Notes: generated from the sequence alone by a model not told the origin. 64,000 nucleotides of DNA from CAVVYV01 sp963752585 (GCA_963752585.1 CAVVYV010000006.1:1-64000), one strand, 5' to 3'; shown: positions 1 through 8,252, numbered from the stretch's first letter. Program-made: numbers and translations.

Positions 1-3
1 GAG

Positions 4-1403
4 GTGAAGCCGAGCAGGCCAGCCATCTACGTCCGGATCAGCGACGACCGCGAAGGGGAGGCGAAGGGCGTCAAGCGCCAGCTTGAGGACTGTCGCGCGC
101 TGGTCGAGCAGAAGGGCTGGCCCGCCGCCGCCGAGTACAACGACAACGACGTCAGCGCCTGGAAGCGCGGCGTCGTCCGCCCCGCCTACCGGCAGATGCT
201 CGCCGACCTCGCGGCCGGCGTGATCGACGGCGTGGTCGTCTACGACCTCGACCGCCTCTATCGCCAGCCGCGTCGAGCTCGAGGAGTTCTTCGCGTCTGC
301 GACGCCGCCGGGGTCACCGAGCTGGCGTCCGTCACCGGCGACATCGACCTCGCGTCCGGCGACGGGCTGCTCATGGCCCGGATGAAGGGGGCCGTCGCCG
401 CGAAGGAGTCCGACGACAAGAGCCGCCGGATCAAGCGCAAGGCGCTGGAGCTGGCCCGGGACGGCAAGATCGGCGGCGGCGGCACCCGGCCGTTCGGCTT
501 CGAGGACGATCGCAAGACGATCCGCGCCGAGCGAGGCTGCCGTCGTGATCGAGGTGGCTCGAGAGGGTGCTCGCGGGCGAGAGCCGTGCGGTCGGTCTGC
601 TTCGACCTCAACCGGCGCGGCATCACGACGAGCACCGGCAGGGCCTGGGCGCCGCAGGTGCTGACCCGGATGCTCAAGTCGGGCCGGATCAGCGGCCAGC
701 GCGAGCACCGCGGCGAGATCGTCGCCGACGCCGAGTGGCCGGGGATCATCTCCAAGCGGGACGGCAACCGGCTTCGGGCGATCCTCTCCGATCCGCCCGG
801 CGCAAGAACGAGCGGGCGCGGCGCTACCTGCTCGCGGGGATGTTGCGATGCGGGCGATGCGGCGAGCCACTGGTCTCCCGACCCCGCGACGACGGCGTCG
901 CCGCTACGTCTGCGCTCGCCGCCCCGACTCCGACGCCTGCGGCAAGATCGCCGTCGTCGCCGACGAGCTGGAGGAGCTGATCGTGGAGACGGTGCTCCGA
1001 CGCCTCGAAGGGCCGGAGCTCACTCGCGCCCTTGCCGCCCAGGACGGGGATCGCGAGGACGTCCACCAGCAGGCGGTGGACGAGGCGAACGAGCAGCTCG
1101 AGGAGCTGGCGAGGGTCTACGGCGAGCAACGGATCACCGCCTCGGAGTGGCTGGCGGCGCGGGGTCCGATCGAGGAGCGGCTCGCGAAGGCGAAGGCGGC
1201 GCTCGCCCGGAGCAACGGGACCAGCGCGGTCGCTGAGTTCATCGGCGCACGGCTCAGCCCTCCGGGACTCGTGGAGGGGTCTGCCGCTCAGTCGCCGGCG
1301 GGCGATCCTCGCGGCCGTCCTCGACCACGTCACGATCAACCCGGGCCGGCGCGGCTTCAACCGCTTCGACCCGGAGCGCGTCGCGCCCAAGTGGAGGGTC
1401 TGA
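4..1403 (+). CDS. Large serine recombinase (frameshifted)
   Basis: Site-specific DNA recombinase of the large serine (resolvase/invertase-like) family, which integrates or excises phages and conjugative elements. The N-terminal catalytic domain starts YVRISDD, with the nucleophilic serine in RIS, and contains VVYDLDRLYR. It is followed by the recombinase domain (RRGITTSTGRAWAPQVL, MLKSGRISGQREH, GIISKRDGNRLRAIL). A zinc ribbon (GMLRCGRCGEPLV and later YVCARRP) and a coiled-coil-like C-terminus complete it. GTG start at 4. The reading frame shifts at about 530-600, 800, 900 and 1270; joining the frames gives about 465 residues, normal for the family. The frameshifts may be sequencing errors. 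Identity of the family is secure; whether the enzyme is active is not. Neighbouring small Cys-rich genes suggest the remains of an integrated element. Confidence 0.85.
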
Positions 1404-1404
1404 G

Positions 1405-1530
1405 CGGCCCTCGCCCTTGAGCATCGCGGCGACCTTGCCGATCACGACCGGGTCGGTGATCTTCGGCTCGATCCCCTGGGCCTCGCATGAGCTGATCCAC
1501 GAGCCGCTGAGCTGCGGCCGCGGCGTCTAG
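1405..1530 (-). other. Possible small gene remnant
   Basis: On the minus strand a short stretch reads WISSCEAQGIEPKITDPVVI followed by GKVAAMLKGEG, which looks like the C-terminal part of a small element-encoded protein rather than random translation. There is no usable start codon after an in-frame TAG at about 1530, and the frame runs on antisense to the recombinase end. It may be a fragment, or a gene hidden by an indel. Function unknown. Confidence 0.25.
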
Positions 1531-1554
1531 GTGCTCGAGCGCGCTCCACCGGCC

Positions 1555-1851
1555 TCAAACCGTCCCGTCACCGCGTAGGCGCGCTAGGAGCCTCGACGAA
1601 ACCGGCTTACGGTTGGCCTCGCAGTCGATGAAGTCATCGGGCACGAGCCTTCGACCGATCCGAGCCTCAAGGCAGCCGATGCACAGCACGCCTCCATCGG
1701 GATGAACCGGCCAAACCTCATCGCGGACCATGTACCACTCGTTGATCTCCGAAACATCGACGTCACAGTCGCCGCAGAAGCGACATAGCTCGATCCTCAG
1801 TGGTGCGATAGATGGCGCCCAAAAGAGCCGCTCCTGGCGCCAGCGCCGCAT
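1555..1851 (-). CDS. Hypothetical small zinc-binding protein
   Basis: A 98-residue protein with CRFCGDC near residue 23 and VLCIGCLEARIGRRL near residue 55. The two Cys pairs are likely to form one zinc-binding unit. It also carries YMVRDEVWPV and a basic C-terminus. I recognise the general type, small proteins common on actinobacterial prophages and integrative elements, but know no function for it. ATG start at 1851, 32 bases after the stop of the next upstream minus-strand gene, so the two are probably co-transcribed. The intact frame and Cys spacing support a real gene. Confidence 0.6.
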   Translation of the reverse strand: MRRWRQERLFWAPSIAPLRIELCRFCGDCDVDVSEINEWYMVRDEVWPVHPDGGVLCIGCLEARIGRRLVPDDFIDCEANRKPVSSRLLARLRGDGTV

Positions 1852-1883
1852 AGGCGCTTCTGCTCATGTCGGCTCCATCGGCA

Positions 1884-2129
1884 TTACGCCTCCGCATCCC
1901 TTCTGCGGGCGCGCTCGGCGTGGGCCCGGTTCAGGTAGCGCGTCCCAACCGGCTTACCGGCGAGCGATGCCCCGCACCTGCAAGCGCAGGTGGGCGGATG
2001 CAGCACCCAATCCAGGGTTCTCCAGGCCGCCTCGTCGCCGCCAACCTCAAGCCGATGATGCAGACGGCCGTGTCCCTTGGAGCAAAACCGCTTCTGCCTG
2101 CCGACGAGCTTCGCGCCGCAGATCAGCAT
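1884..2129 (-). CDS. Hypothetical zinc-ribbon protein
   Basis: An 81-residue protein beginning MLICGAKLVGRQKRFCSKGH and carrying a second Cys cluster, CACRCGASLAGK. The CGA-x-L-x-GR...FC pattern resembles the short zinc ribbons of small phage and plasmid proteins, and is shared with the gene at 3494-3937. ATG at 2129, about 40 bases downstream of the 48-bp repeat at 2168-2215, which may carry its promoter. No specific function can be assigned. Confidence 0.5.
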   Translation of the reverse strand: MLICGAKLVGRQKRFCSKGHGRLHHRLEVGGDEAAWRTLDWVLHPPTCACRCGASLAGKPVGTRYLNRAHAERARRRDAEA

Positions 2130-2167
2130 CGCCCCGGGCCGAACTTCGGAAGCTGCCCAACCTCGCG

Positions 2168-2215
2168 AAGTTGGGGTCGCCCAGGCACGGATTTACGGTC
2201 CGTAACCCCCACGTT
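2168..2215. repeat. 48-bp interspersed repeat, copy B
   Basis: On the plus strand three blocks, AAGTTGGGGT, ACGGTC and ACCCCCACGTT, are separated by 17 and 4 bases. The same blocks with identical spacing occur at 2685-2732. In this copy the first block is also the right arm of a short hairpin (CCCAAC...GTTGGG, about 2156-2176). Read on the minus strand, the repeat overlaps the last codons of the gene at 2193-2685 and precedes the start of the gene at 2129 by about 40 bases. Confidence 0.6.
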
Positions 2216-2685
2216 CGCGGATCCGGTGGTAGTGCCCACGGTATCCGCCGAACGGTCCGAGCCCCACGCCGAATCCGTATTGCCGGGGGTTGTCGGCGAT
2301 CCGGCGAAGCTTGTCCGAGCGTCCCTCGGCGCGCTGGTCGCGGCCGGCCGCCTCGACTAGGAGCTCGTCGACCGCCTCGCGTGGGATCCCGAGCTCGTCG
2401 GCGACCTGGCGCTTCGGCGCGCTGACGAAGACGCGGCAATAGAGCTCGTCGGCCTTCTCGCGCGCGAGCCCGAGCGCATCGGTGCGCTGGTAAGCGCGGT
2501 CGAGCTTGACGTCGATCGGACGCTGGCCGTCCTCGAGTCGATCGCGGTTCCGTCGCGAAGCAGCGCAGGACGTCGAGGACGGGATCATCGAGGCCGTGCT
2601 CGAGCAGGAAGGCGCAGGCGCAGTCGCCGTTCCCGCAGGGCCCGAAGTTGCATCGAGGAACTCTGCAAGTTGCCGTGTTCCCCAA
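2193..2685 (-). CDS. Hypothetical Cys-rich, HTH-like protein (frameshifted)
   Basis: Two minus-strand frames join near 2520-2560. The N-terminal frame has CNFGPCGNGDCACAFLLEHG followed by DDPVLDVLRCFATEPR. The C-terminal frame has ELYCRVFVSAPKRQVADELG, then IPREAVDELLVEAAGRD, and ends in an Arg/Tyr/His-rich tail with GGYGP. The APKRQVADELGIPREAVDELL segment resembles a sigma-like helix-turn-helix. Together about 160 residues. The start is unclear: only a TTG at 2685, inside the repeat, is in frame. The family is not recognised. Confidence 0.45.
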
Positions 2686-2732
2686 AGTTGGGGTGAATCC
2701 GTGCGTGGGGAACGGTCAGAGACCCCCACGTT
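2685..2732. repeat. 48-bp interspersed repeat, copy A
   Basis: Second copy of the three-block repeat AAGTTGGGGT-N17-ACGGTC-N4-ACCCCCACGTT, in the same orientation as the copy at 2168-2215. It lies just upstream (minus-strand sense) of the Cys-rich gene at 2193-2685, with CCCCAA/TTGGGG inverted arms at its edge. Position before two small genes suggests a promoter or operator unit of the mobile element. Confidence 0.6.
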
Positions 2733-2849
2733 TTCGGGATCGGTATCAAGGGACGGTGCCGCGGCAGCGTTAGCTCCACGGACCGAACGTTGGGGCGGTG
2801 TCATCGGCCGCCCTGCTTTCGGATCGGGCGGCTCGATGCCGCTATGGAT

Positions 2850-3340
2850 TCATGGTGTGGCTCGGATTTGGAGCCAGATGATCCGAGCCGGGTGATCTGG
2901 CCCGTGCGGATCGCGATCCCGATCTTGATGCGCGATCCTGCCGTGCGCGTGTTGCAGGCGGACGACGTTCGCGAGTCGCTCCACGGTGCGCTCGCCGGCT
3001 GGCGCCCAAGGTCTTGACGTGGTGGCGTCGTTGCACCTCCGCAGCGCGTTCACGCGCCTGGTGGTACTGGCGCTCCGCGGCCGCGAGTTCGGCGCGCTTC
3101 CCACTCCTCGATCTCCGCGAACCTGGCGCGCTTGTGCTCCTCGATCTGAGCAAGGTTCGCCTCCACCGCCCCAGCCGTGAAGCGCACGGGCCTGGTGGTC
3201 GTAGGGATGGCGGCGCCACGGGTGTTCGGCGCGAACTCACCGGCATCGAGGTCGGGCGAGAATCGCGGCGCCCTGGACGCGGATCCGCCCGTCCGACTGA
3301 AGGATTCGACCTCGGTTACTTCACCGGGGAGGAGGGCCAC
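2850..3340 (-). CDS. Hypothetical charged coiled-coil protein (frameshifted)
   Basis: Three minus-strand frames join into one protein of about 160 residues. The first frame has VEANLAQIEEHKRARFAEIE. The second, from about 3110, has KRAELAAAERQYHQARERAA. The third, from about 3000, has ERTVERLANVVRLQHAHGRI and ends WLQIRATP. The middle is strongly helical and probably coiled-coil. Frame breaks lie near 3105 and 3010. The family is not recognised. It is probably part of the same element-borne minus-strand cluster. Confidence 0.4.
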
Positions 3341-3405
3341 CGGCTACCTCGGCTCATGGTGATTCCAATCAGCATGTCGCCGAAGGTAACTGCGGACGCG
3401 GATGT

Positions 3406-3434
3406 GAAAACGCCTCCCCCACAAAGGAGAGGCG
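3406..3434 (-). terminator. Rho-independent terminator
   Basis: Read on the minus strand, CGCCTCTCC, a TTTGT loop and GGGGAGGCG are followed at once by TTTTC. The 9-bp stem has one T-G wobble. It lies about 60 bases after the stop of the zinc-ribbon gene at 3494-3937, in the right orientation to end its transcript. Confidence 0.6.
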
Positions 3435-3493
3435 CTCCCACAGCTTCAAGGACTCACTATGAAACCGACGCTAAAGGCCGATGACCCCACGGA

Positions 3494-3937
3494 CTATACG
3501 GATCCAACCGGAGCGACTAACGCGTTCGCCACGCAGGTACACGACGGATGACCTGGCGGCAGCTCACCGACCTGGTCGAGCGCCAGCGGCCAGCCGCAGC
3601 GAAAACACCTGACCTCGCCGTCCTCGTCGACCAGCCCGAGAGGGTTGGGGCACCTGCACCGCTTGGTGACACGCGAGGCCTCCGCAAGCCGGCGTCGGAC
3701 CTCGAGCCTGCCGGACTCCGTGTCCTCGTCGTCAGGTTGGCGCGTATTGGAGGCGTAACGCCGGCATCGGCCACCGCAATAGATCGCGTTGCGTCGCCTG
3801 CCGACGATCGGCGCGCCACAGACGTGGCAATACCGCTTAGCCGCAAGAGCGAGGGTAGGAATTGCCCTGGACGAAATCACGTCAGAAGCGCAGGGCACCT
3901 TTGGGAGGTGCGCCTCGCGGGAATCAGCGGCGCTCAC
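3494..3937 (-). CDS. Hypothetical double zinc-ribbon protein
   Basis: A 147-residue intact frame. Around residue 37 it has YCHVCGAPIVGRRRNAIYC, then GGRCRRYA, a treble-clef-like C2C2 ribbon. Near residue 93 it has RCRCPNPLGLVDEDGEVRCF, then RCGW, a second C4 ribbon. The tail is short and Pro/Cys containing (HPSCTC). Such proteins often bind DNA or RNA on mobile elements, but no partner is visible. A terminator follows at 3406-3434. The N-terminal 30 residues overlap antisense with a small plus-strand frame at 3862-4071, so the true start may be the later residues near the first Cys pair. Confidence 0.55.
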   Translation of the reverse strand: MSAADSREAHLPKVPCASDVISSRAIPTLALAAKRYCHVCGAPIVGRRRNAIYCGGRCRRYASNTRQPDDEDTESGRLEVRRRLAEASRVTKRCRCPNPLGLVDEDGEVRCFRCGWPLALDQVGELPPGHPSCTCVANALVAPVGSV

Positions 3938-4071
3938 TGCCGCCCGGTCCGATCTGCACCCGCTGCCATGGCTCCGGCAAGCGTCCGATCCGCGAGACCC
4001 AGGGCCAGCCCCAGCTGTGTCCCGCTTGCGACGGCCTCGGGGTGCTGCGGACTAAGCCGCGATCCGGCTAA
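3862..4071 (+). CDS. Small DnaJ-type zinc-finger protein
   Basis: A short plus-strand frame ends with CTRCHGSGKRPI, a short spacer and CPACDGLGVL. This pair of CxxCxGxG motifs is typical of the DnaJ/HSP40 cysteine-rich domain and of many tiny stand-alone zinc fingers. Only TTG starts are available (3862 or 3901), the latter preceded by no clear ribosome-binding site. Its 5' end lies antisense to the zinc-ribbon gene at 3494-3937. The motif is convincing, the exact start is not. Confidence 0.5.
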   Translation: MPWTKSRQKRRAPLGGAPRGNQRRSLPPGPICTRCHGSGKRPIRETQGQPQLCPACDGLGVLRTKPRSG

Positions 4072-4107
4072 CTAGCCGATGTTGCGGCTGGCTGATGCGA
4101 GGAAGTT

Positions 4108-4345
4108 TCAGTCGCCTTCGGGAAGCACCAGCGCCATATCGTGGGTGGCCTCCCCGTTCTCATGCACGTCGATCTGACCCGGCGCGCCTTCGTACGCACC
4201 CGTGCCACCCGTCACCGCGATCTGGAACGACTCGGCCTGCTGGCAGAAGTCCGGGATTCCGGCGCCGGTGACGTCTCCATCATGAACCGGTAGGTGACCT
4301 GACAAGTCGGCTCGCCTACGTCCGCCACCTCGCAGGCGCCAAGCC
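4108..4345 (-). pseudogene. Truncated allene-oxide-cyclase/dirigent-like barrel fragment
   Basis: The C-terminal half of a secreted beta-barrel domain is visible: CEVADVGEPTCQVTYRF in one frame, then IPDFCQQAESFQIAVTGGTG followed by AYEGAPGQIDVH in the next. FQIAVTGGTGAYEGAPG is the hallmark strand-turn of the dirigent/AOC barrel family. No signal peptide or N-terminal half is present; upstream sequence is already the end of the MFS transporter. It ends QLVLPEGD-like (ALVLPEGD) with a stop at 4108. It is therefore probably a truncated remnant with at least one frameshift. Confidence 0.5.
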
Positions 4346-4384
4346 GAGGCGGCCGGAGGGGTGGCCGGTGGGGGGACGGCCACC

Positions 4385-5867
4385 CCTCGGGGGCGCCGCC
4401 GACGGCGCTAGCCGCGGTCGCCCTTGCTCCGCCGGTCGCGACCGCCACCCGGGCGGGCACGTAGCGCCCGAGAAGCGGGATCAGGATGACTGCGGCGCCC
4501 AGCGCCGCGATCGCGACGACACGAGATCCCGGGCTGGAACCCGTCGAGAAGCGCCTCGGCGCTGCCCGCCGTGCGCTCGAGCCGGAGGTGCCGGCCTCGA
4601 TCACCGCGGTGGCCACCGCCAGGCCGACCGCGCCACCCAGCTGGAACGAGGTGAGACCAGCCCGGAGGCGAATCCCTGCTCCTCGTCGCTGACGTCGCTG
4701 GTCGCGGCGATCGTCAGGGCCCGAAGGCGAGCGTAAACCCGATCCCGGAGAGGATGAAGGTCGGCAGCATCGCCGACAGGTAACTCGCGTCGGCGCCGAT
4801 GTTCCAGAACAGGAGGTAGGCCAGCCCGAGGCTGGTCAGCCCGGCGCCGACCGGGATCGCGGTACCCACCCTGTTCACCAGTCGCCCGACGTTCGGCGAG
4901 CCGAAGGCGACGATCAAGCCGGCCGGGAGGAAGGCGAGCGCCATCTCGATCGGCGACCAGCCCCTCAGGTTCTGCATATAAAGGGTGCCGATGAACTGGA
5001 ACCCGAACCAGCTGCCGAGCAGCGCCATCGCGCCGTAGTTGGCACGCCGGAGCGCCGCCGACTTCAGGATTCCCAGCCGGACCAGTGGGCTCGCGCTGGA
5101 GCTCGATCTGGACGAACGCCGTGAGCAGCATCGCGACCGCCGCGAACGAGAGCAGTGTCTGAGGCGCTCCCCAGCCGACATCAGGAGCCTCGACGATGGT
5201 GTAGACAAGCCCCAGCATCGCCACCGCGAGGGTCGCCGTGCCGCTGAAGTCGAAGCTCCTCCGCTTGACGGCGACCGGCTCATCCTTGTCGAGGTAGCGG
5301 GGCAGCAGCAGCAGGATCGCCAGAGCGATCGGACCGGCATGGGGGCGAGTACCGCCAGCCCAGCGCGGTGAGCGCGCCGCCGAAGACGAGGCCCAGCGAC
5401 CAGCCGCTCGCCCCAACCGCCGCGTAGATGCTCAGCGCCTTGTTCCGCACCGGCCCCTCCGCGAACGTCGTCGTGATGATCGAGAGCACCGCCGGCGCCG
5501 TGAACGCCGCCGCCGCTCCCTTGATGAACCTGGTCGCGATCAGCGTGTTCCCATCGTTTGCGAGGCCGCCGACGAAGGAGGCGACTAGGAACACGGCGAG
5601 CCCGCCGAGCAATACCCGGCGGCGGCCGAGCAAGTCGGCCGCTCGTCCGCCCAGCAGCAGCAACCCACCGTCGCCGAGGATGTAGCCGCTCACCACCCAC
5701 TGAGCGAGCTGGCTCGAGCCCAAGCTCGCTGCCGATGCTCGGCAGGGCGACGCCAACCATGGAACGTCGAGCCCATCGAGGAAGAGGACTCCGCACACGA
5801 GGGCAAGCAACCACCAGGCGCGCGCGTCAAAGCTGGTCTTCGGTACCTGTGATGACTCCTGCTGCAT
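4385..5867 (-). CDS. MFS drug exporter, DHA2 (EmrB/QacA) type (frameshifted)
   Basis: Proton-driven multidrug exporter of the inner membrane. The N-terminus (FDARAWWLLALVCGVLFLDG) and motif A region (GGRAADLLGRRRVLLGG) are clear. Motif C (AVGASGWSLGLVFGGALTALGW) is also present. The C-terminal half has GAMALLGSWFGFQFIGTLYM, PTFILSGIGFTLAFGP and ALGAAVILIPLLGRYVP. About 14 membrane segments are expected. The frame shifts near 5750, 5345, 5060, 4725 and 4640; the joined length is about 490 residues, normal for DHA2. ATG at 5867 is preceded by GGAGG on the minus strand. It is transcribed divergently from a MarR gene across a palindromic operator, so repression by that MarR protein is likely. Confidence 0.8.
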
Positions 5868-5908
5868 AGGGCCTCCCCGTCATTGGTCAGTTGAAGGGGG
5901 TAATATAT

Positions 5909-5946
5909 GCATACGCATGCATTGTGTCAACACAATATGCGAATGC
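5909..5946. promoter_or_regulatory. Palindromic MarR operator in divergent promoter
   Basis: The AT-rich gap between the exporter and marR contains a perfect inverted repeat ATTGTGT-CA-ACACAAT (5921-5936). The dyad extends outwards as GCATACGCAT on the left against ATGCGAATGC on the right, with one mismatch and a 2-base offset. Its symmetry, size and position between divergent start codons fit a MarR-family operator controlling both genes. Confidence 0.7.
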
Positions 5947-5998
5947 AACATTTGCTATTATTCCCGCCGGCTTCAGGGACGAGGAGGAGCGAGGCAGA

Positions 5999-6402
5999 AT
6001 GTCGTCCGCACGCAAGAACGACCACCTTTTGAATCAATGGCGTGAGCTCGAGTCGGCGCATGCCCGGGTGAGGGAAGCGCTGGAGCGCGCGCTGGAGCGC
6101 CAGCGTCAGCTCTCGCTCAGCGAGTACAAGGCTCTGCGGCGCCTCGCCGAGGTCGACACCCCCAAGGGGCGCCGGATCCAGGAGCTCGCGGAGGAGGTCC
6201 ACCTCAGCCAGAGCGCCCTCTCCCGGCTGGTGGGCCGCCTCGAGGAGGCTGGCTACGTCACCCGCGCGACCTGCGATTACGACCGCCGCGGGATCTTCGC
6301 CTGCGTCACCGACGCAGGCCGCAGGCCCAAAAGGAGGCCGATCCCACCCACCGCGCCGTGCTCGCCGAGACCCTGGGCGAAGGGCGGACGGTCGCCGTCT
6401 GA
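5999..6402 (+). CDS. MarR-family transcriptional regulator (frameshifted near C-terminus)
   Basis: A winged-helix repressor, typically released from DNA by small phenolic or lipophilic ligands. The DNA-binding part reads LSLSEYKALRRLAEVDT, then IQELAEEVHLSQSALSRLVG and RLEEAGYVTRATCDYDRRGI, with the wing ending ACVTDAGR. A frameshift near 6325 hides the proper ending, which reads QKEADPTHRAVLAETLGEG to a TGA at 6400-6402. The corrected length is about 134 residues. ATG at 5999 is preceded by GAGGAGG. It is divergent from the DHA2 exporter, the classic arrangement for a local repressor of a pump. Confidence 0.8.
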
Positions 6403-6614
6403 CGATCGGCACTACTTCTTATTCCGCGTCCGCTTCTTTACCAGCTTGGTCTTGACTCGGTCCTCTTCCCCTCGCCCAACCCGGCGAGCCGCTAGCCCGG
6501 CCGAGCGGGGGTACCGTCTACATAGGGCATTCGGATGCACGGGCTCGGGCGAGCCGCGAGCCCGGGAAACGAAATCGGGTGCGACTCGAGCCAAGAAACG
6601 AGAGGAGGAACGGG

Positions 6615-7379
6615 ATGACCGAGCACCGGACCGGCACCCCAGAGGAATGGCAGGCGGAGCGCGACGGGCTGCTCAAGGAGGAGAAGGAGCTCACGCGCCG
6701 CGGCGATGAGCTGACCAAGAAGCGACAGGAGCTCCCGTGGGTTCCGGTCGAGAAGGACTACAGCTTCGCGACGAGCGAGGGGACCAAGTCGCTCGCCGAC
6801 CTCTTCGACGGCCGCTCGCAGCTGCTCATCTACCACTTCATGTTCGGCCCGCCCTACGAGGCGGGCTGCACGGTTTGTTCGTCGATCGCCGACAACCTCA
6901 ATGTGAACGCCCCGCACCTAAACGCCGGGGATGTGACGGTGCTGCTCGTCTCGCGCGCTCCGGTGGACAGGCTCAAGGCCTATAGGGAGCGGATGGGTTG
7001 GGACAACCTGGACTGGGTCTCAACGGTCGGCGACGACTTCAACCGCGACCTCGGATTCCTCAACACCGAGGAGGAGCTGAAGCCGTTCCTGGAGGGCGAG
7101 ATCCCGCCGTCGGTCGAGCTGATGGCGAAGCTCTCCGGCACCGACGTAAGGGGATACGTCACGGAAGGTCCCGGCATGAGCGTGTATGCGCTGTCCGACG
7201 CGACGGTCTACCGCACCTACGTGACGACCGCGCGGGGGCTCGAGGGGCCCGCCATGGGCTACTACGGCCTGCTCGACCGGACCCCGAAGGGGCGCCAGGA
7301 GGCCGTCGGCCGACCCATCTGGGTCCGGCGACACGACGAGTACGAGGCGAACCAGCCGGTCGGCCACGATCCGAGGTGA
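6615..7379 (+). CDS. DUF899 thioredoxin-like protein
   Basis: A 254-residue intact protein of the DUF899 family, thioredoxin-fold relatives of AhpC/TSA-type proteins of uncertain reaction. Visible landmarks are ELPWVPVEKDYSFATSEGTK near residue 40, then LADLFDGRSQLLIYHFMFGP and YEAGCTVCSSIADNLN, which holds the conserved CxxC at about residue 91. After that comes VLLVSRAPVDRLKAYRERMG. The conserved ending YGLLDRTPKG is present. ATG at 6615 is preceded by GAGGAGGA. It stands alone after marR and converges on the VOC gene downstream. A redox role is inference from the fold. Confidence 0.85.
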   Translation: MTEHRTGTPEEWQAERDGLLKEEKELTRRGDELTKKRQELPWVPVEKDYSFATSEGTKSLADLFDGRSQLLIYHFMFGPPYEAGCTVCSSIADNLNVNAPHLNAGDVTVLLVSRAPVDRLKAYRERMGWDNLDWVSTVGDDFNRDLGFLNTEEELKPFLEGEIPPSVELMAKLSGTDVRGYVTEGPGMSVYALSDATVYRTYVTTARGLEGPAMGYYGLLDRTPKGRQEAVGRPIWVRRHDEYEANQPVGHDPR

Positions 7380-7394
7380 GCAGTCGAATACTGC

Positions 7395-7801
7395 TCAAGG
7401 GACCAGTTCGCCGATCCCGAGCATGTTCCCCTCGCTGTCGCGGAACCAGGCGCCACGCTCGCCGCTGCCCTTGCTCGGGTACTGGCCCTCGATCTCAGCG
7501 ATGCCATCGATCGTCTTCAGCCCGGGCAGGTCGTACTCCTCGAACACGACGCCGCGGCTTCGCAGCTCGCTGACGGTCGCCTCGATGTCATCGACCTCCC
7601 AGCCCATCGCGTGTGGTCCCCGGCGGATGAACCGGTTGACTCGAACAGGGCGAACTCGCCGTTGGCGCAGACGTAGCGCAGGCCGCCCTCCCTCTCTTCG
7701 GCCGGCTCGAGTCCGAGCTTCTCGGCGTAGAACGCGCGCGCCCGTTCGAGGTCCTGCGCCGGAAGTCGCGCGGCGACCCTTCCATTCTTCAGCATCGTCA
7801 T
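7395..7801 (-). CDS. VOC/glyoxalase-family protein, copy 1 (frameshifted)
   Basis: A single-domain vicinal-oxygen-chelate protein of about 135 residues, of the glyoxalase/bleomycin-resistance fold. The N-terminal half starts MTMLKNGRVAARLPAQDLER. After a one-base loss near 7610 the frame continues MGWEVDDIEATVSELRSRGV and ends GNMLGIGELVP. It differs from the intact paralogue at 14213-14620 at only about a dozen residues, so the two are a recent duplication in opposite orientation. Comparing the copies places the indel between the codons for DHT and GW. The substrate is unknown. Confidence 0.8.
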
Positions 7802-7817
7802 CCCTCTCTTCGCGCCC

Positions 7818-8252
7818 TCAGCTCACCGCCTTCTTCACGAGCGCGCTGACCTTCTTCTCCTCGGCGGGGGTCAGCTTCTTCAGCGCGAACTCGGTCGGCC
7901 ACATATTGCCCGCGTCGAGATTCGCCGCGTCGTTGAAGCCGAGGGTCGCATACCTGGACTTGAACTTCCCCGCGCTCTTGAAGAAGCAGACGACCTGGTC
8001 GTCCTCGTTGCGATACGCGGGCATCCCATACCAAGTTCTCGCCACGAGGTCAGGAGCAGTGGCCTTGACGATCTCGTGGACCCGCTTGGCCATCGTGCGA
8101 TCGGACCCCTTCATCTCGGCAATCTTCGCGAGCAGATCCTTTTCGCCCTCGGCACTGCTCTTCTCGGCCTTCAGCTCCTTGGCGCGCTCCTTCATCGCGG
8201 CCCTTTCCTCGGCCGTGAACCCCTTCGACTGCCTGGTCTTTGTTGCGCTCAT
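7818..8252 (-). CDS. DUF1801 (YdhG-like) protein
   Basis: A 144-residue intact protein. The DUF1801 core is recognisable: HEIVKATAPDLVARTWYGMP, then AYRNEDDQVVCFFKSAGKFK and YATLGFNDAANLDAGNMWP. The N-terminal 50 residues are a Lys/Glu-rich helix (FTAEERAAMKERAKELKAEK). The family includes the Bacillus Fra iron chaperone and many uncharacterised proteins, so an iron role cannot be assumed. ATG at 8252 is chosen over upstream codons because AAAGGAGGA lies just before it. It is divergent from the LysR gene. Confidence 0.8.
   Translation of the reverse strand: MSATKTRQSKGFTAEERAAMKERAKELKAEKSSAEGEKDLLAKIAEMKGSDRTMAKRVHEIVKATAPDLVARTWYGMPAYRNEDDQVVCFFKSAGKFKSRYATLGFNDAANLDAGNMWPTEFALKKLTPAEEKKVSALVKKAVS

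Noticed and set aside
6412..6594. Minus-strand 60-residue frame ending KTKLVKKRTRNKK
   Set aside because: The Lys-rich end is eye-catching, but there is no ribosome-binding site or family match, and it lies between marR and DUF899 where a promoter is expected.
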